Positions 9,180 through 18,412 of a stretch of DNA of 64,000 nucleotides are shown here, piece after piece (position 1 is the stretch's first letter; each line of letters starts with the position of its first letter). Origin of the DNA: Pseudobutyrivibrio ruminis AD2017 (GTDB lineage Bacteria; Bacillota; Clostridia; Lachnospirales; Lachnospiraceae). The notes beneath the pieces are model-generated. The model made no database searches and was not told the origin of the DNA. It was given only the letters and a program-made list of their open reading frames with translations. The translations under genes were made by a program, and so were the position numbers. The stretch is taken from positions 434,001 through 498,000 of the forward strand of contig NZ_KE384162.1 of assembly GCF_000424305.1 (NCBI RefSeq), given 5' to 3'.

Positions 9180-10187
9180 CTATCTAATTCTTTCTGTTAA
9201 ACCTAACTTCTTATGAACCTTTCTTAAGGTCTTGTTTGCAAAATATGAAGCCTTATCAGCATTTTCTTTGATGCATTCGTTAATGAAGGTCTTATCCTGC
9301 TCAAGCTCACGGCATCTTTCATGGAATGGAGCAAGCATATCTGCTACTGACTCGCCTACAGCAAGCTTAAAGTCGCCATAGCCCTTTCCATCAAATTCCC
9401 TTGCAACCTCATCCATAGTCTTGTTTGTAACAACGCCATAGATTTCCATAAGGTTAGAAACTCCTGGCTTATTTTCAACATCATATCTAACTTCAGCGTC
9501 AGAATCTGTAACCGCCTTCTTGAACTTACGGATGATTGTATCCTTGTCATCGATAAGATAGATTGTGGCATTAACATTCTCATCTGACTTTGACATCTTC
9601 TTATTTGGCTCTGCAAGAGACATAATTCTTGCGCCAGCCTTAGGAAAATACCCTTCTGGAATTGTAAATACATCACCGTAGATGTTATTAAATCTTTCTG
9701 CAACGTCACGGCAGATTTCCAAATGCTGCTTCTGATCAGCCCCGATTGGAACTAAATCTGTCTGATAAAGTAAAATATCTGCTGCCATTAATGCAGGATA
9801 TGTAAATAAACCTGCGTTAATGTTATCTGCATGCTTTGCTGACTTATCCTTAAACTGAGTCATACGATTAAGCTCGCCCATGTAAGTAAAGCAATCTAAA
9901 ACCCATCCAAGCTCAGCGTGTGCTGGTACATGTGACTGAAAATAAATACAGTTCTTCTTAGGATCAAGACCTGCAGCTACATACTGTGTGTAGATGCGTC
10001 TAGCATTCTGCTTAAATTCTGTAGGATTCTGTCTAACTGTAAGTGAATGTAAATCCATAACACCGAAGAAACAATCGTATTCTTCGTTAAGATTAACCCA
10101 ATTCTTAAGCGCTCCTATATAGTTTCCAAGTGTAAGCTTGCCTGTAGCCTGCATACCTGAGTATAAAACTTTTCTTTCCTTTTCCAT
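9180..10187 (-). CDS. trpS: Tryptophanyl-tRNA synthetase
   Basis: Class I aminoacyl-tRNA synthetase charging tRNA-Trp. The 335-residue product has the N-terminal SGMQATGKLTLGNYIGAL segment, the TrpRS version of the HIGH motif, and KMSKSDENVNATI, which carries the KMSKS signature. Length matches bacterial TrpRS. It starts 16 nt downstream of the DUF5662 gene, with GGAGA before the ATG, so it may share a transcript with the two genes upstream. A strong terminator follows. Confidence 0.97.
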   Translation of the reverse strand: MEKERKVLYSGMQATGKLTLGNYIGALKNWVNLNEEYDCFFGVMDLHSLTVRQNPTEFKQNARRIYTQYVAAGLDPKKNCIYFQSHVPAHAELGWVLDCFTYMGELNRMTQFKDKSAKHADNINAGLFTYPALMAADILLYQTDLVPIGADQKQHLEICRDVAERFNNIYGDVFTIPEGYFPKAGARIMSLAEPNKKMSKSDENVNATIYLIDDKDTIIRKFKKAVTDSDAEVRYDVENKPGVSNLMEIYGVVTNKTMDEVAREFDGKGYGDFKLAVGESVADMLAPFHERCRELEQDKTFINECIKENADKASYFANKTLRKVHKKLGLTERIR

Positions 10188-10203
10188 AATGCATTATCTC
10201 CAA

Positions 10204-10737
10204 TTATTTATTATGTAATATATTCTTTCTGATGTATTGGTTTGTAGCTTCTTCTCCCTCATTTGCAAGATGGGTAAGCATATCCTCTAGTAACGCCGCT
10301 GTATCAGGGTGCATAAGATATTTTGCCTTACCTTTGTTGTAATATTCAAGAGCACTTCTGTCTGTGTAAGCATCCTTTTGGTAAGTCTTACATGCTGCCA
10401 CTCTATCACAATACATCTCAACTACGTAGTTAACTGGCATTTTCATACCAGCCATTCCAGATTTTCCGTCTAAGGCGTAATCAATCCAGTATTCAAAATG
10501 ATGTTTATTTCTTCCCTTGTGATGAAGCCATGCCATAGATACCCCATTGGCTTCTCTTTCAGCATTGTTAGGACTTTTATCCCCTTGATAATATTTTGCC
10601 CCAACTCTGAATTCTACAAAGGAATATTTAGAAAGGTCATGTAGCAGTCCCTGTTTATATAAACCAACTGCGAAGCAGCCCTTCATAACTAAATGTCTAT
10701 GATGTGTAATCGTTTTAAAATGTTCCCAAGCCTTCAT
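10204..10737 (-). CDS. DUF5662 family protein, HD-like His-rich fold
   Basis: Recognised as the DUF5662 family, which has no established function; it has sometimes been labelled catalase without good reason. The 177-residue product carries clustered His/Asp residues (HHRHLVMKGCF, LLHDLSKYS, AWLHHKGRNKHHFEYW), a pattern suggesting an HD-type metal-binding site. It has no signal peptide. The ATG directly follows the stop of the GH13-like gene, so the two are translationally coupled. Function in that pairing is unknown. Confidence 0.8.
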   Translation of the reverse strand: MKAWEHFKTITHHRHLVMKGCFAVGLYKQGLLHDLSKYSFVEFRVGAKYYQGDKSPNNAEREANGVSMAWLHHKGRNKHHFEYWIDYALDGKSGMAGMKMPVNYVVEMYCDRVAACKTYQKDAYTDRSALEYYNKGKAKYLMHPDTAALLEDMLTHLANEGEEATNQYIRKNILHNK

Positions 10738-12591
10738 TTAATTCATACCTTTCTTTACTTTAATTCCAACTAAAACACTAATGGAATTGCCTGGAACATT
10801 AATTGATTGCTGGTCATGTATAGGCTTTGGAGAAAAATCTCCATCATAATCAGCAGTATTAAAACACAGGCGCCATCGTTTTCCAGGGGATAACAATGGC
10901 AAAGCCATGTCTATAGCATCGTAATGATAGTTATAGCAAACGAAAACCTCTTCGTTTTCGTTAACGTAAGCACCGTTATATAGAACCCCAAGTGCCTTCT
11001 GCTCCTCCCCTATAGACATCATCCATGGTTCTGTGCCATGGAAAGACATATCAGGAAGGCCTAAATGCCTGTAATCATTCATCAAAAACGGATTTTCAAC
11101 TCTAAGACATTTATGCTTCTTTCTAAAATCAATAAGCTGTCGAACAAAATCTGTAAGCTCAGTTTTGCTTTTAGTTTTAGAAAAGACAGTGAATCCTACT
11201 TTGTTATCCTGGCAATAAGGATTGTTATTACCAAGATGAGTAGCTGCTGCTTCATCAGCTGCTACAAAAAGAGGAACACTTTGTGCAAGCATAAGCGCAG
11301 TAAATGCATTTCTCATTTCCCTGTAACGATTGGCATTTATTGTTCTATTAGTAGTCTTTCCTTCAATTCCATAGTTAAAGGAATAATTGTTATTTGTTCC
11401 ATCTCTATTGTCTTCGCCATTGTCAAAATTGTGCTTTTCGCCGTAAGAAAAAGAATCCCAAAGAGAAAAACCATTAACATTGGCCATATAATTTACAAAA
11501 CCATATTTAGAATTCTGGCGTCTCATATGATTAGCAAACTGAACCATGCTGCCATTCATATGATTTTCAATCTGTCTTGTAACATTCATGAAAGAATCAT
11601 TGTATATAAATAAATGCTTCTTACCTGATTCTTGGCACAGAATTTCTTCTGGTATATATTCGTAAAAAATCTTAGTATCAGCAAGATATGCATCTTCTGC
11701 AATACGTTCTATTGGAGCACTACATCCAACAATATGAAAACCATCAATATGGAAATATTCAACATAATATTTAAGGCAATCAAGTATTGTATCTGCAGAA
11801 GTTTCAAATGCAAATGCCATCTCCATAATGACCTCAAGGCCACCACGATGAAGCGAGCTAACTAAATCTCTAAGCCCTTCAATGGCTTTATCAGCTCCAC
11901 CAAAATAAGAAGCCTTAGGCGCAAAATATGAAGCTTCACCAAATCCCCAATAATTATGTTTATCTGTGTATTCAATGACTTCAGAAATCTTGCCATTAGG
12001 TGAAATAACCATTTTCTTTTCAAGAAAAAGCTCTTCAAAATCATATAAAGGCATAAGCTCAACTGATGTAATTCCAAGGCTCTTAAGATAATTAAGTTTA
12101 GATAATAAACCTTTATATGAGCCTATTTTTGATTGGTGCATTCCAAAGCCAGCCGTAAACCCACGTAAATGTAGCTTGTACATAACCATATCTGTAGGAT
12201 TAACGTATACTTTAGAATCCTTCCAAGGCTTTTCAATATGACCTATACCGGAATAAACCTTAAAAGACGAAGACTTTCGTCCCTTATCATCGCCCCAAAT
12301 ATCTCTTCCGCAGATAGTGGTAGCATATGGGTCAACATATATAGCTTCATCTTCTTTTATTAAATAGCAAATACTATCAACATCAACATCTAAAAGTTCT
12401 ATGGAATATGCTCTTCCAATAGCAAAATCATCCGTTAATTCAATCTCTTCAAGCTTCTTTTTTGTAGTCTTATCAAATATGATAATAGAAGCTTTTTTAG
12501 TAGCTGGCTTTTTAGCTACTGTAATTACTACCGAATTCTTTTTATTGACTCTAGGACCATACTCCCTAAAATCCCCTCTAGATACCTTCAT
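10738..12591 (-). CDS. GlgX/isoamylase-like GH13 protein, probably catalytically inactive
   Basis: The fold resembles glycogen debranching enzymes: an N-terminal beta domain of about 120 residues, a (beta/alpha)8 barrel starting near the YKLHLRGFT segment, and a GlgX-like stretch KHNFDNGEDNRDGTNNNYSF. The active-site regions are degraded. Region II, normally GFRFD, reads GFHIVG, so the nucleophile Asp is Val. Region IV, normally HDG, reads VNG. Region I lacks the DV..NH pattern. A Glu near the acid/base position remains (KIFYEYIP). The start is taken at the ATG at 12591 with GAGG upstream; an in-frame TTG lies at 12609. It may bind alpha-glucans or regulate rather than hydrolyse. It is coupled to the DUF5662 gene. 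Confidence 0.8.
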   Translation of the reverse strand: MKVSRGDFREYGPRVNKKNSVVITVAKKPATKKASIIIFDKTTKKKLEEIELTDDFAIGRAYSIELLDVDVDSICYLIKEDEAIYVDPYATTICGRDIWGDDKGRKSSSFKVYSGIGHIEKPWKDSKVYVNPTDMVMYKLHLRGFTAGFGMHQSKIGSYKGLLSKLNYLKSLGITSVELMPLYDFEELFLEKKMVISPNGKISEVIEYTDKHNYWGFGEASYFAPKASYFGGADKAIEGLRDLVSSLHRGGLEVIMEMAFAFETSADTILDCLKYYVEYFHIDGFHIVGCSAPIERIAEDAYLADTKIFYEYIPEEILCQESGKKHLFIYNDSFMNVTRQIENHMNGSMVQFANHMRRQNSKYGFVNYMANVNGFSLWDSFSYGEKHNFDNGEDNRDGTNNNYSFNYGIEGKTTNRTINANRYREMRNAFTALMLAQSVPLFVAADEAAATHLGNNNPYCQDNKVGFTVFSKTKSKTELTDFVRQLIDFRKKHKCLRVENPFLMNDYRHLGLPDMSFHGTEPWMMSIGEEQKALGVLYNGAYVNENEEVFVCYNYHYDAIDMALPLLSPGKRWRLCFNTADYDGDFSPKPIHDQQSINVPGNSISVLVGIKVKKGMN

Positions 12592-12734
12592 ATTTAAGCC
12601 TCGATTCAAAAAAACGTTGTGTCTAATGCATATAAACTAGCAAAAAATAATATTTCCACTAGACAATATTCCTGATGAATTATATCATAATGACATATCT
12701 TAAACAATTTTTTTATTAGGAAGGATACATAAAT

Positions 12735-13046
12735 ATGGACGAAAATGAAGTATTTCCAGTTGACAACGAAGACGATGATGTTGTTGTCACACTTAATTTA
12801 GATGATGGTACTGAAGTTACATGCGAAATTCTTACTATTTTTGATATCGGAGATCAGGATTATATTGTTCTTCTCCCACTTGATGAAAATGGTGAAGAAA
12901 ACGCTGACGGCGAAGTATACATCTATCGCTATTTCGAAGATGAAACAGGCGCCCCATCACTTGATAACATTGAATCAGATGATGAGTACGCTGCAGTTTC
13001 TGCTAAGTTCGACGAGCTCTATGGCGAAAGCATGGACGAAGAATAA
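12735..13046 (+). CDS. DUF1292 family acidic protein
   Basis: Small acidic protein of the DUF1292 (YrzB-like) family, which is widespread in Firmicutes and of unknown function. The 103-residue product has the family core: VVVTLNLDDGTEVTCEILTI, then DYIVLLPLDENGE and a GEVYIYRYFE strand. The C-terminus is rich in Asp/Glu. AGGAAGGA lies before the ATG. It is divergent from the GH13-like gene. Its last 28 bases overlap the end of the convergent helicase gene, and its terminator lies inside that gene. Confidence 0.88.
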   Translation: MDENEVFPVDNEDDDVVVTLNLDDGTEVTCEILTIFDIGDQDYIVLLPLDENGEENADGEVYIYRYFEDETGAPSLDNIESDDEYAAVSAKFDELYGESMDEE

Positions 13047-14845
13047 TCTAGTTCAGTGAGGAATCGGGATTTATCCCGATTCTTTTTATTTGTATAGCTT
13101 AGATACAGATTTTTCTTAGTTCTTGTCATTCCAACGTAAAACAATCTTCTCTCACCTTCTATATCTTCTTTGGATACAGCTTTATTAGTGGGGAGTGTTC
13201 CCTCATTTGCCGATATTATGAATACATTTTCAAACTCAAGCCCTTTGCTGGCATGAAGGGTGTACAAGCCTATTTTTCCTGCTTTGTCACCGCCTCTATT
13301 TTTATTTTCGTAATCAACCTTTAGTTTAAGCATATTAAGCTTATCTATTGATTGCTTTAGTGTTTTACAATCAGATAAAACCCCACTTAGAAAATCCAAA
13401 ACATCTACATATTCATTAACCTCTACCTGGTTTTTGACTGCTTCCTCCTGTAAAAAACCTCTATATCCCATAACATTTTTTATGTAGTTTATAGCTGCGG
13501 CAGGACTCATTTTAGATATGAGTCTGATATCGTTAATAAGCGCCTCAACCTGTCTAAAATTTGAAGGAGTATTACTGTAAAACTTCAGCATTCCCTCTAA
13601 CGTATTTCCGTATTCGACTGCTCTTCTATGTAAATATCTATTAGGACGATTCATAACAGACAAAAGTCTTGCCTTCGTACTATTTCCAATAGCAATTTGA
13701 AAGTAATTTTCGATATCAGCAATGACAAAATGTGTATAGATATTAGGCATTTGTTCCTTTAAATAAAATGGTAGCTTTGCATTAATTAATCCATCCACAA
13801 TATATCTTGCGTCATTATGATTTCGATAAAGAATTGCTATTTCACCGTAATCAATACCTGATTTTCTCAGCTTACTTATAGCTTCAATTACTCCTTTGGC
13901 CTCTAAATAATCATCGTCAAATGCTTTTATAAAAAGACCTCCTAAGGGTGATGTACTATAAATATTTTTTTCGAATCGATTTATATTTTTAGATATTAGC
14001 TTTGAAGAGGTTTCAACAATATTTTTAGGATTACGATAATTATAATTAAGTAATATCGTTTCTGCATCTTCGTAGGTACTAACAAACTTTTGCATCAGAC
14101 CAGGATTTGCTCCTCTAAAGCCGTAGATAGACTGATCATCATCTCCTACACAAAAAATATTTCTGGTTCTTTGAGATAACATATTCATCAATTCAAACTG
14201 TATATCATTCATATCCTGCATTTCATCAACAAGGAAAAACGAAAATTTCTTTTGCCATCTTTTTAAAACATCAGGCTTTTCATTAAATAATCTATATGTT
14301 TTTGTTAGCATGTCATCAAAATCTACAACATGATATTTTCTTTTTAGTGATTCATATGCCTTTAAAAACTGTATTAAATCATCTTTTTCGATTATCTTTG
14401 GTTCATAGTCCAAAATGCTTTTTGCAGAATTATAAAATGCTGAAAGCTCAGCAGAATAAATTCCAAGCATGCTATTATCATCAAATCTTTTATCAATAAG
14501 TCGCATGGCATCTAGTAGTACTTTGTTTCTGTATGAGCCCATCAGTATATCCGATGTTTTATAATTCATTTCCTTCTTTAAAATGCCCCAAAATAAAGAA
14601 TGGAACGTTCCGAAGGTTACCGGATATATATCATCTGATAACCTATCGAAACGTTCCTTCATTTCAATAGCTGCGGCTTTAGTGAAGGTAATCACTAAAA
14701 TCTCTTCAGCTGGGACACCAGATTTTATTAATTCTATTACTCTTCGAGTAAGTACAGCTGTCTTTCCACTGCCAGGACCTGCTAAAACCATACATGGTCC
14801 TTCCTTTTTCATTACAGCTTTAAGCTGACTATTATTTAATTCCAT
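13019..14845 (-). CDS. UvrD/PcrA-family ATP-dependent DNA helicase
   Basis: SF1A 3'-5' helicase for repair or removal of replication and recombination blocks. The 608-residue product shows the ordered motifs: Q motif and Walker A (MVLAGPGSGKTAVLTRR), motif II (FFLVDEMQDMND), motif III (CVGDDDQSIYGFRGAN), motif IV (NYRNP), motif V (LHASKGLEFENVFI) and motif VI (RRLFYVGMTRTKKNLYL). It is shorter than PcrA or UvrD (about 720) because it lacks the long C-terminal extension, so it may be a secondary paralogue rather than the main PcrA. The stop lies 28 nt inside the convergent DUF1292 gene. The ribosome site before ATG 14845 is weak. Confidence 0.93.
   Translation of the reverse strand: MELNNSQLKAVMKKEGPCMVLAGPGSGKTAVLTRRVIELIKSGVPAEEILVITFTKAAAIEMKERFDRLSDDIYPVTFGTFHSLFWGILKKEMNYKTSDILMGSYRNKVLLDAMRLIDKRFDDNSMLGIYSAELSAFYNSAKSILDYEPKIIEKDDLIQFLKAYESLKRKYHVVDFDDMLTKTYRLFNEKPDVLKRWQKKFSFFLVDEMQDMNDIQFELMNMLSQRTRNIFCVGDDDQSIYGFRGANPGLMQKFVSTYEDAETILLNYNYRNPKNIVETSSKLISKNINRFEKNIYSTSPLGGLFIKAFDDDYLEAKGVIEAISKLRKSGIDYGEIAILYRNHNDARYIVDGLINAKLPFYLKEQMPNIYTHFVIADIENYFQIAIGNSTKARLLSVMNRPNRYLHRRAVEYGNTLEGMLKFYSNTPSNFRQVEALINDIRLISKMSPAAAINYIKNVMGYRGFLQEEAVKNQVEVNEYVDVLDFLSGVLSDCKTLKQSIDKLNMLKLKVDYENKNRGGDKAGKIGLYTLHASKGLEFENVFIISANEGTLPTNKAVSKEDIEGERRLFYVGMTRTKKNLYLSYTNKKNRDKSRFLTELDYSSSMLSP
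13062..13088 (+). terminator. Intrinsic terminator of the DUF1292 gene
   Basis: Perfect 8-bp stem AATCGGGA / TCCCGATT with a TTTA loop, followed by CTTTTTATTT on the plus strand. It lies inside the 3' coding part of the convergent helicase gene. Confidence 0.85.
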
Positions 14846-14873
14846 AAATTATCTAATAGTCCAACTTACCAAA

Positions 14874-14894
14874 AATCTAAGGTTCCCCAACCTT
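14874..14894 (-). terminator. Probable terminator after gltX
   Basis: Minus strand AAGGTT-GGGG-AACCTT hairpin followed by AGATTTTT, 5 nt past the gltX stop. The stem is only 6 bp, so the call is moderate. Confidence 0.5.
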
Positions 14895-14899
14895 ATATA

Positions 14900-16348
14900 T
14901 TAAGATAACTTTTCAATTGCTGCTTTGATACGCTTGATTGATTCTTCCTTGCCAAGAATCTCCATAAGCTCTGTTGCACCACCAGGTGTCATCTGCTTTC
15001 CTGAAACAGCTGTACGAACTGGCCAGAGCACGTATCCGTTTTTGTATTCATGCTCAGAAGCAAATCCCGAAAGAAGTGCATAAAGAGCATCGTTAGAGTA
15101 ATCATCCTGAGCCTCAAGAACTGGTAAAAGCTCCTTAAGAACTGCAAGTGATGTTTCCTCGTTTGTCTTCATCTTCTTGTGAGTATACATTGAGCTATCA
15201 TACTCAGGTACAGCATCAAAGAAATCAACGTGGTCCTTGATGTCTGGGAAGATTTCGATTCTTGTCTGAACCATCTTGGCAATCTTCTTAAGGTCATAAT
15301 CGCCCTTAATGTATTCCTTAAGATATGGTTCAGCCATCTCATAGAACTTATCAAAGTCCATAGCCTTCATGTATTCACCGTTCATCCACTTAAGCTTTGT
15401 GATATCGAATACTGCAGGTGACTTCGAAATACGATGATAATCGAATTCCTTAACAAGCTCCTCTAAAGAGAAGATTTCGTTATCGTTTTCTGGAGACCAA
15501 CCAAGTAATGCTACGAAGTTAACAACTGCTTCTGTTAAAAAGCCCTGCTCGATTAAGTCTTCGTATGAAGAATGGCCTGAACGCTTAGAAAGCTTCTGGT
15601 GCTCCTCGTTTGTAATAAGTGGGCAGTGAATGTACTTAGGTACTTCCCAACCAAATGCCTCGTAAAGACGATTGTACTTTGGTGAAGATGAAATATATTC
15701 GTTACCACGGACTACGTGTGTAATACCCATAAGGTGATCATCTACTACGTTTGCAAAATTGTATGTAGGATATCCATCAGACTTGATAAGAATCATATCG
15801 TCTAATTCTGCATTATCTACTGTAATCTCACCGTAAAGCTCATCTACGAATGTAGTTGTGCCTGTACGAGGGTTGTTCTGACGGATAACATAAGGCTTAC
15901 CAGCTGCAAGATTAGCCTCTACCTCTTCCTTTGAAAGATTGAGGCAATGCTTATCATAGATATGGATTTCCTTACCACCGATAACCTGCTTACACTCCTC
16001 AAGACGCTTGTCATCGCAGAAGCAGTAATATGCCTCTCCTTTTTCAACAAGCTGCTTAGCGTACTTAAGATAGATGCCTTCTGCCTGTCTTTCAGACTGA
16101 ACATAAGGGCCAAACCCCTTGTCCTTGTCAGGACCTTCATCATGGATAAGACCTGTAGCTGCAAGTGTTCTATAAATAATATCAACAGCGCCTTCAACAA
16201 GACGTTCCTGATCTGTATCTTCTATTCTAAGAAGGAAATCTCCTCCCTCGTGCTTAGCTACTAAATATGCATAAAGAGCTGTACGAAGATTACCAACGTG
16301 CATACGACCAGTTGGTGATGGTGCGAAACGTGTTCTTACCTTACTCAT
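14900..16348 (-). CDS. gltX: Glutamyl-tRNA synthetase
   Basis: Class I synthetase that charges tRNA-Glu. The 482-residue product opens with [20 protein letters not shown], containing the HIGH-type motif. It has the GluRS-typical [10 protein letters not shown] and CFCDD segments, the KLSKRSG form of KMSKS, and an all-helical anticodon-binding C-terminus. It could be GluRS or a dual Glu/Gln enzyme; the sequence alone does not decide this. It is flanked by its own terminator and by the DUF4353 gene upstream. Confidence 0.96.
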   Translation of the reverse strand: MSKVRTRFAPSPTGRMHVGNLRTALYAYLVAKHEGGDFLLRIEDTDQERLVEGAVDIIYRTLAATGLIHDEGPDKDKGFGPYVQSERQAEGIYLKYAKQLVEKGEAYYCFCDDKRLEECKQVIGGKEIHIYDKHCLNLSKEEVEANLAAGKPYVIRQNNPRTGTTTFVDELYGEITVDNAELDDMILIKSDGYPTYNFANVVDDHLMGITHVVRGNEYISSSPKYNRLYEAFGWEVPKYIHCPLITNEEHQKLSKRSGHSSYEDLIEQGFLTEAVVNFVALLGWSPENDNEIFSLEELVKEFDYHRISKSPAVFDITKLKWMNGEYMKAMDFDKFYEMAEPYLKEYIKGDYDLKKIAKMVQTRIEIFPDIKDHVDFFDAVPEYDSSMYTHKKMKTNEETSLAVLKELLPVLEAQDDYSNDALYALLSGFASEHEYKNGYVLWPVRTAVSGKQMTPGGATELMEILGKEESIKRIKAAIEKLS

Positions 16349-16366
16349 TATTTTTCCTCACTAATA

Positions 16367-16409
16367 AATAAATTTAGGACTGCATACTAAATGCAATCCT
16401 AATTTATTC
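16367..16409 (-). terminator. Long A/T-rich hairpin after the DUF4353 gene
   Basis: An imperfect stem pairs AATAAATTAGGATTGCA with TGCAGTCCTAAATTTATT around a short loop on the minus strand, about 40 nt past the stop of the upstream gene and just before gltX. The T tail is interrupted, so it may be a weak terminator or a processing hairpin. Confidence 0.5.
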
Positions 16410-16448
16410 TATACTAATTTCAAATTTTTTCAAGTCTCAGCGAGGGAT

Positions 16449-17702
16449 TTATAGACTTGGTGCTTCTCCATTCAAATCTTCTGGAGGTTCACCCTCAAAT
16501 CCTTCAGGTCTTTGTCCTCTTTCCATCTGGCCACCACCTTGTCCACCTACTGGACCACGGCCGCCCATGCCTCCCATATTAGCATTTGTATTTCCTGTAA
16601 TATTTACTTCACCACCATTTTCAATCACCTGACTATTTGTACCGCCTTCTGCATTTACAGTTCCTCCATTAATTACTACTGAAGCGTGGTCTGCATCTAT
16701 AGCTCCCTCTGGAACATCTGCCCCTGTAGCATTTATTGTTCCACCATTTATGGTAATGCATCCCTCATAGTTTCCATTACAATCAATAGCATCCCCCTTT
16801 TCACTTGTAACTGTAATTTCACCATCGTTTATTTCAATGTAATAGCTGGCATTCAAAGAATCATCAGCTGTGGTAATATCAATTGTTCCTCCATTTATAT
16901 ACATTGAATTTTTAGATTCAATCCCTTCATCTTCACTGCTACCTGTAATCTCGCCACCTGTCACAACAAGAACGTCTTCACTTTCAATCAAATCACTTGC
17001 AGCAGTAATGTTAATATTTCCGCCATCAATGCAAACCAAATCATTTGCATGCATACCATCTGTACCATTTGATGTGATATTGATTATTCCGCTTTCTACG
17101 TATAGCTTGTCATCTGATACAATACCATGCTTATGATTTGCAGTAATATTTAAAGTTCCTTCTCCTAAAATAACAACGTCGTCTTCGCAGGAAATAACTC
17201 CCTTTCCGATTTCCTCTCCAGTAGTTGAATCTGTCGCGTAGGTATCACTGTCAGTAAGATTATTTGTTGTGCCATCGGCCATTTCTATGTATAGGTTTTT
17301 AACCTGGCTTCCGTAGATAACAGGGCCTGTTGTACTAGTGAGAGTCACATCGTTTAATATAAGCTTTACGTTTTCTTCTGTGTTAATAACTATAGAGCAA
17401 TCCTCTGATGCACCTGTAAGTGTATATGAGCCCCCTTCTGTTATAGTGCATACGCCATCCTCCGCTGCAGCGCCTGAACCACTTATATCAATACCTGAAT
17501 CCGAAAATGTTATAGTTCCTTTTTCTTCCCAATCTGTTTTAACTGTTAGCACATTATAGGTTTCAGTGCCACCGCTACTTGCTGCAGCAGTTGCAGTGAT
17601 TGTGTCTGTTGTAGATTTGCTGCTTGTTTTATTATTTCCGCAGGCTGTTACTGCTGCTACCATCATAATAGCCAAAATACTTAATACTATTCGTTTCTTC
17701 AT
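16449..17702 (-). CDS. Carbohydrate-binding DUF4353-type lipoprotein
   Basis: Predicted surface lipoprotein. A signal peptide with lipobox VTAC puts the lipidated Cys at about residue 21, followed by a Ser/Thr linker. The body consists of repeated strands of the kind INGGTINITA, GGEVNITGN and GDAIDCNG, giving a right-handed beta-helix typical of the carbohydrate-binding DUF4353 family. The C-terminus is Gly/Gln/Glu/Pro rich (GGMGGRGPVGGQGGGQ). It begins 2 nt after the DUF4956 gene, with GAGGAG before the ATG, so it forms one operon with the DUF4956 and VTC genes. Ligand and role are unknown. Confidence 0.85.
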   Translation of the reverse strand: MKKRIVLSILAIMMVAAVTACGNNKTSSKSTTDTITATAAASSGGTETYNVLTVKTDWEEKGTITFSDSGIDISGSGAAAEDGVCTITEGGSYTLTGASEDCSIVINTEENVKLILNDVTLTSTTGPVIYGSQVKNLYIEMADGTTNNLTDSDTYATDSTTGEEIGKGVISCEDDVVILGEGTLNITANHKHGIVSDDKLYVESGIINITSNGTDGMHANDLVCIDGGNINITAASDLIESEDVLVVTGGEITGSSEDEGIESKNSMYINGGTIDITTADDSLNASYYIEINDGEITVTSEKGDAIDCNGNYEGCITINGGTINATGADVPEGAIDADHASVVINGGTVNAEGGTNSQVIENGGEVNITGNTNANMGGMGGRGPVGGQGGGQMERGQRPEGFEGEPPEDLNGEAPSL

Positions 17703-17704
17703 AA

Positions 17705-18400
17705 TTACAACTCCTCTGCTTCATTCATATCACATCTACCACAGATTACTGTGAGGTTACCATTTCTCATTCTGATATCATCTAAGAACTGCTTTTCTTC
17801 TCTTTCATTTTTTAGCTTAACTCTGTAATTTATCTCATACATAGACCCCATATTAGTAGTTCTTACAGCTATTTGTCTGTATGTCTTAGTATACTTTTCA
17901 AACAAATCATCAAAGATATCACTATAATCAAGATTCTCTGGTATTGTAATTCTCAAATCCTTTTCTTCAGTATTGTTAGCACCATATTTAATTGCATTTA
18001 AGATAAAATAAATGATGCAGATTGCAATTGTTAATGTTGCTGCTAAAATAACCTCTCCAACCGCACATACAATACCTATTGTCATTGAAAAGAATATAAA
18101 GCTTATGTCCCTAGAGCTTCCCTGAAGTGATCTAAATCTTACTAATGAAAATGCTCCAAGTACTGCGATAGATGTTCCGAAATTCCCATTTACTACTAAT
18201 AATACGATACAAACTAAAATAGGAAGTGTTATCAAGGTTCGTGCAAAGTTTTTTGAAATCCTATTGCCAGTTTTCATGTAAGTTAAAGAAATAAGTAATC
18301 CAAGTAACCCTGCCGCCACTGAATAGATAACAGCGATACTATTTGTTATTTCCACCTCAGCTGTCGAGGTTCCCGATAATGCTAATAAAATTGACTCCAT
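17705..18400 (-). CDS. DUF4956 multi-pass membrane protein
   Basis: Recognised as DUF4956, an integral membrane family of unknown biochemical role usually encoded beside VTC-domain polymerases. The 231-residue product has about four membrane segments in the first 140 residues and the family signature GAFSLVRFRSLQGSSRDI in a loop between them. A cytoplasmic C-terminal ferredoxin-like domain covers about residues 145-231. It lies 12 nt after the VTC gene and 2 nt before the lipoprotein gene, so the three are probably translated from one mRNA. Confidence 0.88.
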   Translation of the reverse strand: MESILLALSGTSTAEVEITNSIAVIYSVAAGLLGLLISLTYMKTGNRISKNFARTLITLPILVCIVLLVVNGNFGTSIAVLGAFSLVRFRSLQGSSRDISFIFFSMTIGIVCAVGEVILAATLTIAICIIYFILNAIKYGANNTEEKDLRITIPENLDYSDIFDDLFEKYTKTYRQIAVRTTNMGSMYEINYRVKLKNEREEKQFLDDIRMRNGNLTVICGRCDMNEAEEL

Positions 18401-18412
18401 GTTATTTTCTCC

